Positions 1-5,037 of a stretch of 5,296 bases of DNA are shown here, piece by piece. The stretch comes from JAVZGQ01 sp038998365 (lineage in GTDB: Archaea; Aenigmatarchaeota; Aenigmatarchaeia; CG10238-14; SCSR01), in assembly GCA_038998365.1 (NCBI GenBank), contig JAVZHJ010000043.1:1-5296 (forward strand). The letters run 5' to 3'. The translations under genes were made by a program, and so were the position numbers. The number at the start of each line of letters is the position of its first letter. Positions within the stretch are counted from its first letter, which is position 1. The notes under the pieces were generated by a model. The model was not told where the DNA came from, made no database searches, and saw only the letters and a program-made list of their open reading frames with translations.

Positions 1-375
1 TTTCTTAAAAATTTAGGAATACTTGAAATTTCTTTGAAGGATATAGAGGAAATTTCAAATTTAGCTACAAACGGAAAAAACATAGTTTTCTGCAATTCAA
101 AATGGCAAGCCTTAGAGCCGAATTGCTATTGTGGATTTAATGAAATAACTGAAGAAAGTGTGTTTTGTGTAAAATGTGGTGCACCTGCTTTTAATGTAGA
201 AAAGCCCGCAAGCTTATTGAGTTTAAAAGAAAGTTCTGGAAATTTGGATTTAACAAGAATTTTAATTTTAGTTTTTGGAGTGATAATTGCTTTAATTCTG
301 ATAATTTACAAATCAAGGCCAAGAAAATGTTGTGATTCGGGTGAAGAACTAGTTGTTTTGAAATATTTTGAATGA
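1..375 (+). CDS. Zinc-ribbon protein with one membrane span, 5'-partial
   Basis: The reading frame is open from base 1 to the TGA at 373-375, giving 124 visible residues, so the start probably lies outside the window. A TTG at 34 is the only plausible internal start and has no well-placed Shine-Dalgarno. The middle carries cysteines spaced as a zinc ribbon: CYCG, about 12 residues, then FCVKCGAP, with another Cys-containing stretch (FCNSKW) upstream. After a short polar linker comes one hydrophobic helix (ILILVFGVIIALILIIY), then a basic tail (KSRPRK) with a CC pair. The basic tail suggests the C-terminus is cytoplasmic by the positive-inside rule, but the N-terminal part is missing, so topology is open. 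Zinc ribbons of the FCxxCGxx type occur in many unrelated small proteins, so no function is assigned. The gene is probably separate from the next one, which has its own promoter-like box. Confidence 0.7.
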   Translation, partial: FLKNLGILEISLKDIEEISNLATNGKNIVFCNSKWQALEPNCYCGFNEITEESVFCVKCGAPAFNVEKPASLLSLKESSGNLDLTRILILVFGVIIALILIIYKSRPRKCCDSGEELVVLKYFE

Positions 376-398
376 TTGTTAATTTCAACACTTCAAAT

Positions 399-406
399 TT
401 TAAATA
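399..406 (+). promoter_or_regulatory. Archaeal TATA-like box for the 204-residue gene
   Basis: The box reads TTTAAATA and its centre is about 27 bases before the ATG at 430. That is the usual distance from an archaeal TATA box to the transcription start, so the transcript would begin at or next to the start codon. No Shine-Dalgarno is seen before the ATG, which agrees with a leaderless message. AT-rich sequence produces such boxes by chance, so this is a prediction. Confidence 0.5.
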
Positions 407-429
407 GTTTAATGTTATTTTAAATTTTT

Positions 430-1044
430 ATGGTGCCGAATTCGAACAATTTCAACAAGCTGAGGAATATTTTACTTGGCTCTCTCTATAATTCTAAAAT
501 CAATGATTTGAAACCAATAACAAAGGAAATAAAGAGGACAATAAATGAAATTGGGATTTTTAGATGTAAACCTTTCAAACTAGCTTTGGGCGAATTGTGT
601 TTAAGTGGAAGTGATGAAATTAAATGTGATGGATATTCTGAAAATAGTTTTCTTACTTCCGTGAAAATTTTGTATGATAAAGCTAAAAATAGGAAGAAAT
701 TTTTGTCAGCTTATTTACCCTTTCTTAATTTTAAAAATGAAAAAAATATTCTGCCTTTTAAAGAAGTGGCTCTAAGGATTAAATACAAAGGTTCAGATTC
801 AAGCTGTATTGTTTTACCTCAAATCCACGAAGGACAAAATGCCTTTGTGTATATTTACAACATTAACAGCGTTGAAACTGAAGGTAAGAGATATATTGTT
901 CATGTATCATTACATGGTGTTAATTGGTATAACTGTGGTTATCAAGCAGATCGTAATGAAGTTATGAATAAAAAAATTTCAAGTTCAGAAATTATGAAAT
1001 TGCTAACCATATGTGACAAAATTAATAGAGATTATAGTTTGTGA
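430..1044 (+). CDS. Hypothetical protein, 204 residues, unrecognised
   Basis: I do not recognise this protein. The ATG at 430 is the natural start because an in-frame TAA lies just upstream at 421-423; the next codon is GTG, a possible alternative. The N-terminal half is basic and mostly helical in appearance (about residues 5-45 and 70-105). The second half looks like a beta-rich domain of alternating hydrophobic strands (residues 112-120, 126-130, 138-148, 154-162), with an LHGVNWYNCGY stretch at 161-171 and a final helix at 185-200. Five Cys are visible (46, 57, 66, 126, 169) plus C195; they are not in CxxC pairs. There is no signal peptide or membrane span. It is A+T-richer than the redox genes: a hand count of bases 721-780 gives 14 G+C of 60. 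Its last 13 bases overlap the end of the nitroreductase gene on the other strand. Coding status rests on length, a clean start and the upstream TATA-like box. Confidence 0.72.
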   Translation: MVPNSNNFNKLRNILLGSLYNSKINDLKPITKEIKRTINEIGIFRCKPFKLALGELCLSGSDEIKCDGYSENSFLTSVKILYDKAKNRKKFLSAYLPFLNFKNEKNILPFKEVALRIKYKGSDSSCIVLPQIHEGQNAFVYIYNINSVETEGKRYIVHVSLHGVNWYNCGYQADRNEVMNKKISSSEIMKLLTICDKINRDYSL

Positions 1045-1547
1045 ACTAAGTCATCAAGCTTTCTTCTTTCTGTAGCTCTAGGCTCTTCAGCCGGGTAGCC
1101 TATAGGAATTATTGCCACAGGTTGCAAACCTTCTGGCTTCCCAAGAACTTTTAAAACTTCTTCATCATCAAAAGCCCCAACCCAACAAGAAGCTAATCCC
1201 AAAGCTGTGGATGCAAGCTGAGCGTAAGCTGCTGCTATTGTTGCGTCTTGGATTGAATACAAGCTTTTTCCTCTTTTCCCATATTTCTTTCCGGATCTTT
1301 CAGGGTTAGCACAAAAAACCAAGACAACAGGAGCTTCTGCTACAAAACTTTGGGCGAAAGATGCTAAAGCCAATTCCCTTTTTTTGTTTTCATCTTGAAC
1401 CAAAAATATCTCGTAAGCTTGTAAATTGCCAGCCGAGGGGGAGGAGTTAACAGCTTCCAAGATTTGTTTTATTTTACTCTCTTCTATTGGTCTTGGAGAA
1501 AAAGCCCTTACTGAATGCCTTTTCTTCAAAACATCAAAAAATTCCAT
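1032..1547 (-). CDS. Nitroreductase-family FMN-dependent oxidoreductase
   Basis: This is a 171-residue member of the nitroreductase (FMN-dependent NAD(P)H oxidoreductase) family, usual length about 165-220 residues, normally a cytoplasmic homodimer with FMN at the interface. Family marks seen in order are RHSVRAF at 10-16, whose Arg/Ser residues contact FMN phosphate; SPSAGNLQ at 36-43; a central helix at 99-120 (IQDATIAAAYAQLAS...); the CWVGAF segment at 121-126; and the closing PVAIIPIGYP strand at 143-152. The chain ends soon after, so this is a short form. The substrate cannot be read from sequence: members reduce nitro compounds, quinones or flavins, dehalogenate, or act in cofactor synthesis. 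The start is ATG at 1547 with no Shine-Dalgarno; the upstream T-rich stretch may contain its promoter. It follows glutamate dehydrogenase on the same strand after 187 bases, with a possible terminator between, so it is probably its own unit. Its stop lies inside the convergent 204-residue gene. Confidence 0.95.
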   Translation of the reverse strand: MEFFDVLKKRHSVRAFSPRPIEESKIKQILEAVNSSPSAGNLQAYEIFLVQDENKKRELALASFAQSFVAEAPVVLVFCANPERSGKKYGKRGKSLYSIQDATIAAAYAQLASTALGLASCWVGAFDDEEVLKVLGKPEGLQPVAIIPIGYPAEEPRATERRKLDDLVHKL

Positions 1548-1566
1548 AATTCTATTTTAAAATTCA

Positions 1567-1580
1567 AATTAAAAAAAAAA
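1567..1580 (-). promoter_or_regulatory. T10 tract and weak TATA-like box before the nitroreductase gene
   Basis: On the minus strand ten T (1580-1571) run into AATT, about 20-33 bases before the ATG at 1547. The junction TTTTTAAT is centred about 25 bases from the ATG and could serve as a TATA element for a leaderless message. The T10 run could equally terminate transcripts arriving from glutamate dehydrogenase, since archaeal polymerase stops at oligo-T. Either role is inferred from position only. Confidence 0.3.
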
Positions 1581-1673
1581 GAATGAAAGCTAAACAGTAT
1601 GGTTGATTAAGATTTAACATTTTTACTAAGAAATTAAAATATTAACTGTAGTGAAAGTTGCAAAAGCCTTTTC

Positions 1674-1716
1674 AAAAAAAGATGAAATTTTTGATATGAG
1701 TAAAACAAATATCAAA
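1674..1716 (-). terminator. Putative hairpin plus T7 terminator after glutamate dehydrogenase
   Basis: TTTGATAT at 1690-1697 and ATATCAAA at 1709-1716 form a perfect 8-bp inverted repeat with an 11-base loop, beginning about 18 bases past the glutamate dehydrogenase stop. On the minus strand it is followed at 1680-1674 by seven T. The stem is almost all A/T and so weak; in archaea the oligo-T tract is the main intrinsic termination signal. It would end the thioredoxin reductase-glutamate dehydrogenase transcript. Confidence 0.4.
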
Positions 1717-1734
1717 TCAATATCTACATTTTCT

Positions 1735-2835
1735 CTATAGTTGCTTCTTTCTTATTCTTTCTTTTGCAATTTCTAAAGCAGCATCTCTGGGCAAAATATT
1801 TTCTTTCTTAACTTTCTTCAACACAAGCTTGGTATTCTTCTTTATCTTCTTTTCAACCAAAGCAAACATCTTATTTTCATCATATCCCTTGTATTCACAG
1901 TAAGAGGAAATCAGGCCACCAGCATTGGCAACAAAATCCGGAACTACTAAAATTCCTCTTTCATGCAAAATCTTTTCAATTTCTGGCTTGCAAGGAATAT
2001 TGGCAGCTTCTACCACAAGCCTTGCCTTAATTTCGTTAACATTTCTTTCATTTATCACATCTGGTAAAGCGGCAGGAATTAAAATGTCAATTGGCAATTT
2101 AAAAATTTCTTCATTTGGCAAAACTTTTCCAGGTTGATAATTTATTACTGAACCAGTTTGTTTTTTGATTTCAAGCAGTTTATCAACTTCCAAGCCTTCT
2201 ATATTGTATATCACACCTTTGCTATCTGCAACAGCCACAACTTTTGCCCCAGCTTGAGATAAAAATTTTGCAGCAAAAGAGCCAACATTTCCAAATCCTT
2301 CTATTGCAATTGTTGCTTTAGTTATATCAATTTTTGCAAAGTTGGCAGCAACTAGAGTTGAATGGAAAACTCCAAAACCTGTTGAACCGAGCTCATGGGG
2401 CAAACCACCAAGCTCTTTAGGCTTTCCTGTTACTGATTTCAAAGAACCATTACCTTCAACAAACCATTTCATTTCTTGCTCACCAGTATTAACATCTGGT
2501 GCTCCTATGTAATACTTTGGAGCAATTCCTTTCAAAGCTCTGCCAAAAGCTCTCATCAACTCAGCTTTTTGTTCCAAAGAAATCTTCTTGGGATCAGCTA
2601 TTATTCCAGATTTTGCTCCCCCAAAAGGTAAGCTTGATAAAGCACATTTGAATGTCATCACTCTTGCAAGTCTGAAGATTTCTTCCACGCTAACACTAGG
2701 GGTCATCCTTATGCCGCCCTTTCCTGGCCCTAAAGAAGTGTTATCAATAACCAAAATTCCTTTCAAACCAACCTTAGAATCATAAACTTCAATTATCTTC
2801 TCTGGTCCAAATTCATCAGCAAAATTTTCTATCAT
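1735..2835 (-). CDS. gdhA: Glutamate dehydrogenase, compact Glu/Leu/Phe/Val dehydrogenase family member
   Basis: The product interconverts glutamate and 2-oxoglutarate plus ammonia with NAD(P)(H) in the cytoplasm. From the ATG at 2835 it has 366 residues. Substrate-domain marks are GPGKGGIR with K39; MTFK with K63; PFGGAKSG with the catalytic lysine K75; and APDVNT with the catalytic aspartate D114. The spacings K39-K63 (24) and K63-K75 (12) equal those of K89, K113 and K125 in Clostridium symbiosum glutamate dehydrogenase. The Rossmann motif GFGNVG is at 180-185 and NAGG at 304-307. S311 aligns with the glutamate-binding S380 of that enzyme. K39 and S311 together favour glutamate over leucine, where the lysine is replaced by Leu. 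The chain is shorter than the usual 410-450 residues, mostly at the N-terminus. Coenzyme choice is not clear. A TTG at 2859 would add eight residues and overlap thioredoxin reductase by 20 bases; ATG was preferred because it lies 4 bases after that stop, behind a GTGA motif. Confidence 0.93.
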   Translation of the reverse strand: MIENFADEFGPEKIIEVYDSKVGLKGILVIDNTSLGPGKGGIRMTPSVSVEEIFRLARVMTFKCALSSLPFGGAKSGIIADPKKISLEQKAELMRAFGRALKGIAPKYYIGAPDVNTGEQEMKWFVEGNGSLKSVTGKPKELGGLPHELGSTGFGVFHSTLVAANFAKIDITKATIAIEGFGNVGSFAAKFLSQAGAKVVAVADSKGVIYNIEGLEVDKLLEIKKQTGSVINYQPGKVLPNEEIFKLPIDILIPAALPDVINERNVNEIKARLVVEAANIPCKPEIEKILHERGILVVPDFVANAGGLISSYCEYKGYDENKMFALVEKKIKKNTKLVLKKVKKENILPRDAALEIAKERIRKKQL

Positions 2836-2839
2836 CTTC

Positions 2840-2843
2840 TCAC
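2840..2843 (-). promoter_or_regulatory. Short Shine-Dalgarno-like GTGA overlapping the thioredoxin reductase stop
   Basis: On the minus strand the end of the reductase gene reads AAGTGAGAAGATG. GTGA matches part of the archaeal anti-Shine-Dalgarno complement (GGAGGTGAT) and stands 4 bases before the ATG at 2835. The TGA inside it is the reductase stop. This supports the ATG start of glutamate dehydrogenase and coupled translation, but a four-base match with short spacing is weak. Confidence 0.4.
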
Positions 2844-3805
2844 TTTGCCCAATCTCCAACTATTTGGGCATCTTCAACTCCGTGCAAATAATTGTAAGCA
2901 GCCAAAGCAGCTTTTGCCCCTTCACCTGCAGCCACAACAACCTGCTTAAATATCACATTTGTTGCATCGCCAGCGGCAAAAATTCCAGGCCTTATTTTCT
3001 CGCTATTTGGATAAAATGTTCTGCATTTTGAATCAACAACAATTTGGTTGTATTCATCAAGCTTTACCAAGCCTTTAACAAGAGAAGGATCAACATCATA
3101 ACCAATTTCAATGAAAACCCCATCTACAGCAACTTCCTTTATTTCTCCAGTTTTTAAATTTTTAACAATAACAGAGCTAACTTTTTGTTCGCCTTTTATT
3201 TCTGTCAAAATAGTGCTCATCAAAAACTCAACATTCTTTTTCTTTTTCACTTCTTCGACAAAGGCTTCAAATCCTCTGAATTCATCTCTTCTATGGATTA
3301 AAAAAACTTTGTTTGCGAACTTACTTAATAACAAAGCAGCATCTAAAGCTGAATTGCCGCCACCAACCACAGCCACAATTTTATTCTTGAATAAGGGAGC
3401 ATCGCAATTGGCGCAGTAAGATACTCCTTTACCAATAAATTCTTTCTCTCCAGGAATATTCAAGCTTCTCGGCTTTTTACCAAAAGCTAAAATCAAGGCT
3501 CTTGCTAAAAATTCTCTTGTTTCTGTTTTAACCAAAAATTCATTTCCTTGAGGCAAAATTTGTTTGACTTCATCCAAGGTTATTTCAGCTCCTGCTTTTT
3601 CAGCTTGTTTTCTCATTCTATTTACCAAATTTATTCCAGCAACGTTCAAGAAGCCGGGATAATTGCACACAGTCTTAGGAAGCAAAACCTGTCCACCTAC
3701 AGTCATGGTTATTATTAAAGTCTTCAATTTTCTTCTAGCAGAATAAATTCCTGCTGTCAAGCCTGCAGGACCACCACCAACAATTATCACATCATAGCTT
3801 TCCAT
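2840..3805 (-). CDS. trxB: Thioredoxin reductase (NADPH, FAD)
   Basis: This 321-residue protein is a complete low-molecular-weight thioredoxin reductase. It moves electrons from NADPH through FAD and a CxxC disulfide to thioredoxin, as a cytoplasmic homodimer. The N-terminal FAD site GGGPAGL is at 10-16, the redox pair C131-A-N-C134 is in SYCANCDAP, and the second dinucleotide fold has GGGNSA at 148-153. HRRDEFR at 171-177 matches the Escherichia coli HRRxxxR arginines (R176, R177, R181) that bind the NADPH 2'-phosphate, so NADPH use is predicted. The closing FAD motif FAAGDA is at 276-281. Length equals the family norm (about 310-325). The start is ATG at 3805 with a good Shine-Dalgarno and a TATA-like box upstream. 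Glutamate dehydrogenase follows after 4 bases, and thioredoxin lies upstream on the same strand beyond one gene, so its protein substrate is encoded nearby. All key residues are intact. Confidence 0.96.
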   Translation of the reverse strand: MESYDVIIVGGGPAGLTAGIYSARRKLKTLIITMTVGGQVLLPKTVCNYPGFLNVAGINLVNRMRKQAEKAGAEITLDEVKQILPQGNEFLVKTETREFLARALILAFGKKPRSLNIPGEKEFIGKGVSYCANCDAPLFKNKIVAVVGGGNSALDAALLLSKFANKVFLIHRRDEFRGFEAFVEEVKKKKNVEFLMSTILTEIKGEQKVSSVIVKNLKTGEIKEVAVDGVFIEIGYDVDPSLVKGLVKLDEYNQIVVDSKCRTFYPNSEKIRPGIFAAGDATNVIFKQVVVAAGEGAKAALAAYNYLHGVEDAQIVGDWAK

Positions 3806-3809
3806 TTAT

Positions 3810-3816
3810 CTCCCTC
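3810..3816 (-). promoter_or_regulatory. Shine-Dalgarno for thioredoxin reductase
   Basis: GAGGGAG on the minus strand ends 4 bases before the ATG at 3805; its GAGG part is 7 bases away. It is the clearest ribosome-binding site in the window and supports this start. The message is therefore leadered, unlike the apparently leaderless neighbours. Confidence 0.7.
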
Positions 3817-3854
3817 TTAAATTCAGCTTTTTCTAAAAATATTAGAGTTGGGTT

Positions 3855-3864
3855 TATATTTAAA
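3855..3864 (-). promoter_or_regulatory. Archaeal TATA-like box for the trxB-gdhA unit
   Basis: TTTAAATATA on the minus strand is a near-consensus archaeal TATA box. A transcription start about 26 bases downstream (near 3833) leaves a leader of about 28 bases containing the GAGGGAG site. The box begins one base after the stop codon of the winged-helix gene, so the reductase and glutamate dehydrogenase genes probably form their own transcription unit. Confidence 0.6.
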
Positions 3865-3865
3865 T

Positions 3866-4984
3866 TCAATTATCTTCAAAGCCCCAGAAAGAATAGTATG
3901 TTTTACCTTCTTCTATCTTTGATTTTAATCTTTTTTTAATTAAATTAAAAATTCCTCTGTATTCTTCTAATTTTTTGAGGCTTTCGTCATCTTCTGTAAA
4001 AAAATTTTTTAGTAGCAATAATCGGAGAGCATTTTCTGCCTCTTCATCAATTTTGAATTTTTTCCTCTTCCAATATTTTAGACTTGAGTTGTAATTTTCT
4101 AAACATTCTTTTACAGCTTTTTCTATTGCTTCGTTTTTGTGTTTAGGTAAATAGTAGACCATTATTACTTCCCTAGAAAAAGGCACACGTAAATATTTAA
4201 TACCCGAGTGGCGAGTTTCATTAAGATTATCTATAATCTTACCTGCTTCTAATTTTCCATGTATCAAATTTTTTATTTCTTTATTTGTCACCGGTCCTTT
4301 ATTTATAGCATCCCAAACCCTTTCTGTATCTCCATATCTCCTATATTCAGTTTTAACCTCCTTAACAAGTACTTGTTTTTCTTCACGAATATTTTTTCTT
4401 AATTTTTTTGGTTCGTTTTCTAATTTGGGAAATAAACGTAATACTAATTTTACTAAATCTGTATCGCTTTCTATTATAGTTTCTTCAATTCCTTCTCGCT
4501 CTTCTAAATATTTGCTTTTCTCTAAGATGGAAAGGCATCTTTCTATTTCTTTTTTTGGAATGTTAACTTGTTGCCTCCCATTTGACCAGTAGATGTTGAA
4601 TGTTCTATTCAGGCCTTCCACAGTATAAGTTTTTTCAGGATTTTCCCTGATGAAGTTTACAATTGAGTAAAAATTATTTGGTTTGACGCCTTCTTTCTTC
4701 ATTCTTTTTATTGTTTCTTCGTCTAAATACCAAATGTTACTTGTTGGTACATATTCTTTTTGAAAAATTTCATATTTTTTAATTGCTCCTATACTTTCTA
4801 AGATGGAAACAATTCGCTGATATTGATTTCTATTTAAACCTTCAATTTCAAAAATTCTTCTTTCTTCTATTTTTATGTTTCTTTTGAGTAAATTGAGTAT
4901 TTCGCGCGACCTTTCTATATTCTTCAATTCCTTCAAAAGAGATGGGTCTATCTCTAGTTCTTTTGAATAAATCTTCTTTTCCAT
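3866..4984 (-). CDS. Hypothetical protein with several predicted winged-helix modules
   Basis: I do not recognise a named family. From ATG 4984 the product has 372 residues, rich in Lys, Glu and Ile, without a signal peptide or membrane span. Three stretches look like winged helix-turn-helix units: about 26-80, 104-163, and 221-279, the last ending in a beta-hairpin-like wing (GIKYLRV ... VIMVYYL). The first two share EGLNR (48-52 and 123-127) followed by SILE (60-63 and 152-155), which suggests a duplicated module. The rest, 283-372, is charged and helical. Only two Cys occur (150, 294), so a Cys-based redox sensor or metal site is not evident. DNA binding is inferred from fold-like pattern only. 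An ATG at 5059 would add 25 residues overlapping thioredoxin; it lacks a Shine-Dalgarno, while 4984 follows a TATA-like box, so 4984 is preferred. Base composition is A+T-richer than neighbours (15 G+C of 60 in 4381-4440, hand count). Its place between thioredoxin and its reductase could mean a local regulator, but this is unproven. Confidence 0.82.
   Translation of the reverse strand: MEKKIYSKELEIDPSLLKELKNIERSREILNLLKRNIKIEERRIFEIEGLNRNQYQRIVSILESIGAIKKYEIFQKEYVPTSNIWYLDEETIKRMKKEGVKPNNFYSIVNFIRENPEKTYTVEGLNRTFNIYWSNGRQQVNIPKKEIERCLSILEKSKYLEEREGIEETIIESDTDLVKLVLRLFPKLENEPKKLRKNIREEKQVLVKEVKTEYRRYGDTERVWDAINKGPVTNKEIKNLIHGKLEAGKIIDNLNETRHSGIKYLRVPFSREVIMVYYLPKHKNEAIEKAVKECLENYNSSLKYWKRKKFKIDEEAENALRLLLLKNFFTEDDESLKKLEEYRGIFNLIKKRLKSKIEEGKTYYSFWGFEDN
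4521..4843 (-). repeat. Internal duplicated motif in the winged-helix gene
   Basis: Two in-frame copies of an EGLNR ... SILE motif are encoded here. The 13-base string TCTAAGATGGAAA (plus-strand reading) is identical at 4521-4533 and 4797-4809, in the same codon register. The EGLNR codons at 4604-4618 and 4829-4843 differ at only four bases of 15, all silent. The second copy has about 17 more residues between the two motifs. It most likely records duplication of one winged-helix unit within the gene. Confidence 0.55.
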
Positions 4985-5012
4985 TCTTATCAAATAAAGG
5001 ATGATGGTGAAA

Positions 5013-5020
5013 GATTTAAG
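5013..5020 (-). promoter_or_regulatory. TATA-like box for the winged-helix gene
   Basis: CTTAAATC on the minus strand, preceded by GATAAAA, fits the archaeal YTTAWA core with an A-rich upstream element. It is centred about 32 bases before the ATG at 4984, predicting a leader of only about six bases. This favours 4984 over the upstream ATG at 5059, which lies before the box and could not be on the same transcript. The gene may also be read from the thioredoxin promoter. Confidence 0.4.
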
Positions 5021-5037
5021 TTTTATCAAGGGGATTT

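Noticed and set aside
191..391. Minus-strand open frame of 66 codons
   Set aside because: It is antisense to the zinc-ribbon gene, whose CxC and CxxC pairs mark the plus strand as coding.
1112..1309. Plus-strand open frame within the nitroreductase gene
   Set aside because: It is antisense to a clearly conserved enzyme and has no family features.
1548..1734. Possible small RNA gene in the 187-base gap
   Set aside because: Apart from the weak AT hairpin and T tracts no stable structure or tRNA-like arms are visible.
1696..1740. Short plus-strand ATG frame of 14 codons in the non-coding gap
   Set aside because: It is too short, has no ribosome site and overlaps the predicted terminator and the end of glutamate dehydrogenase.
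1925..2137. Plus-strand open frame, and a similar one at 2588-2785
   Set aside because: Both are antisense to glutamate dehydrogenase, whose motifs are intact across the same bases.
2836..2859. TTG start for glutamate dehydrogenase, eight residues upstream
   Set aside because: It would overlap the reductase gene by 20 bases and use a rare start, while an ATG lies 4 bases after the reductase stop behind a GTGA motif. It cannot be fully excluded.
3111..3419. Open frame of 102 codons on the plus strand
   Set aside because: It lies wholly antisense to the conserved thioredoxin reductase gene, has low-complexity Ser/Thr/Phe-rich translation and no promoter or ribosome site; it is a shadow.
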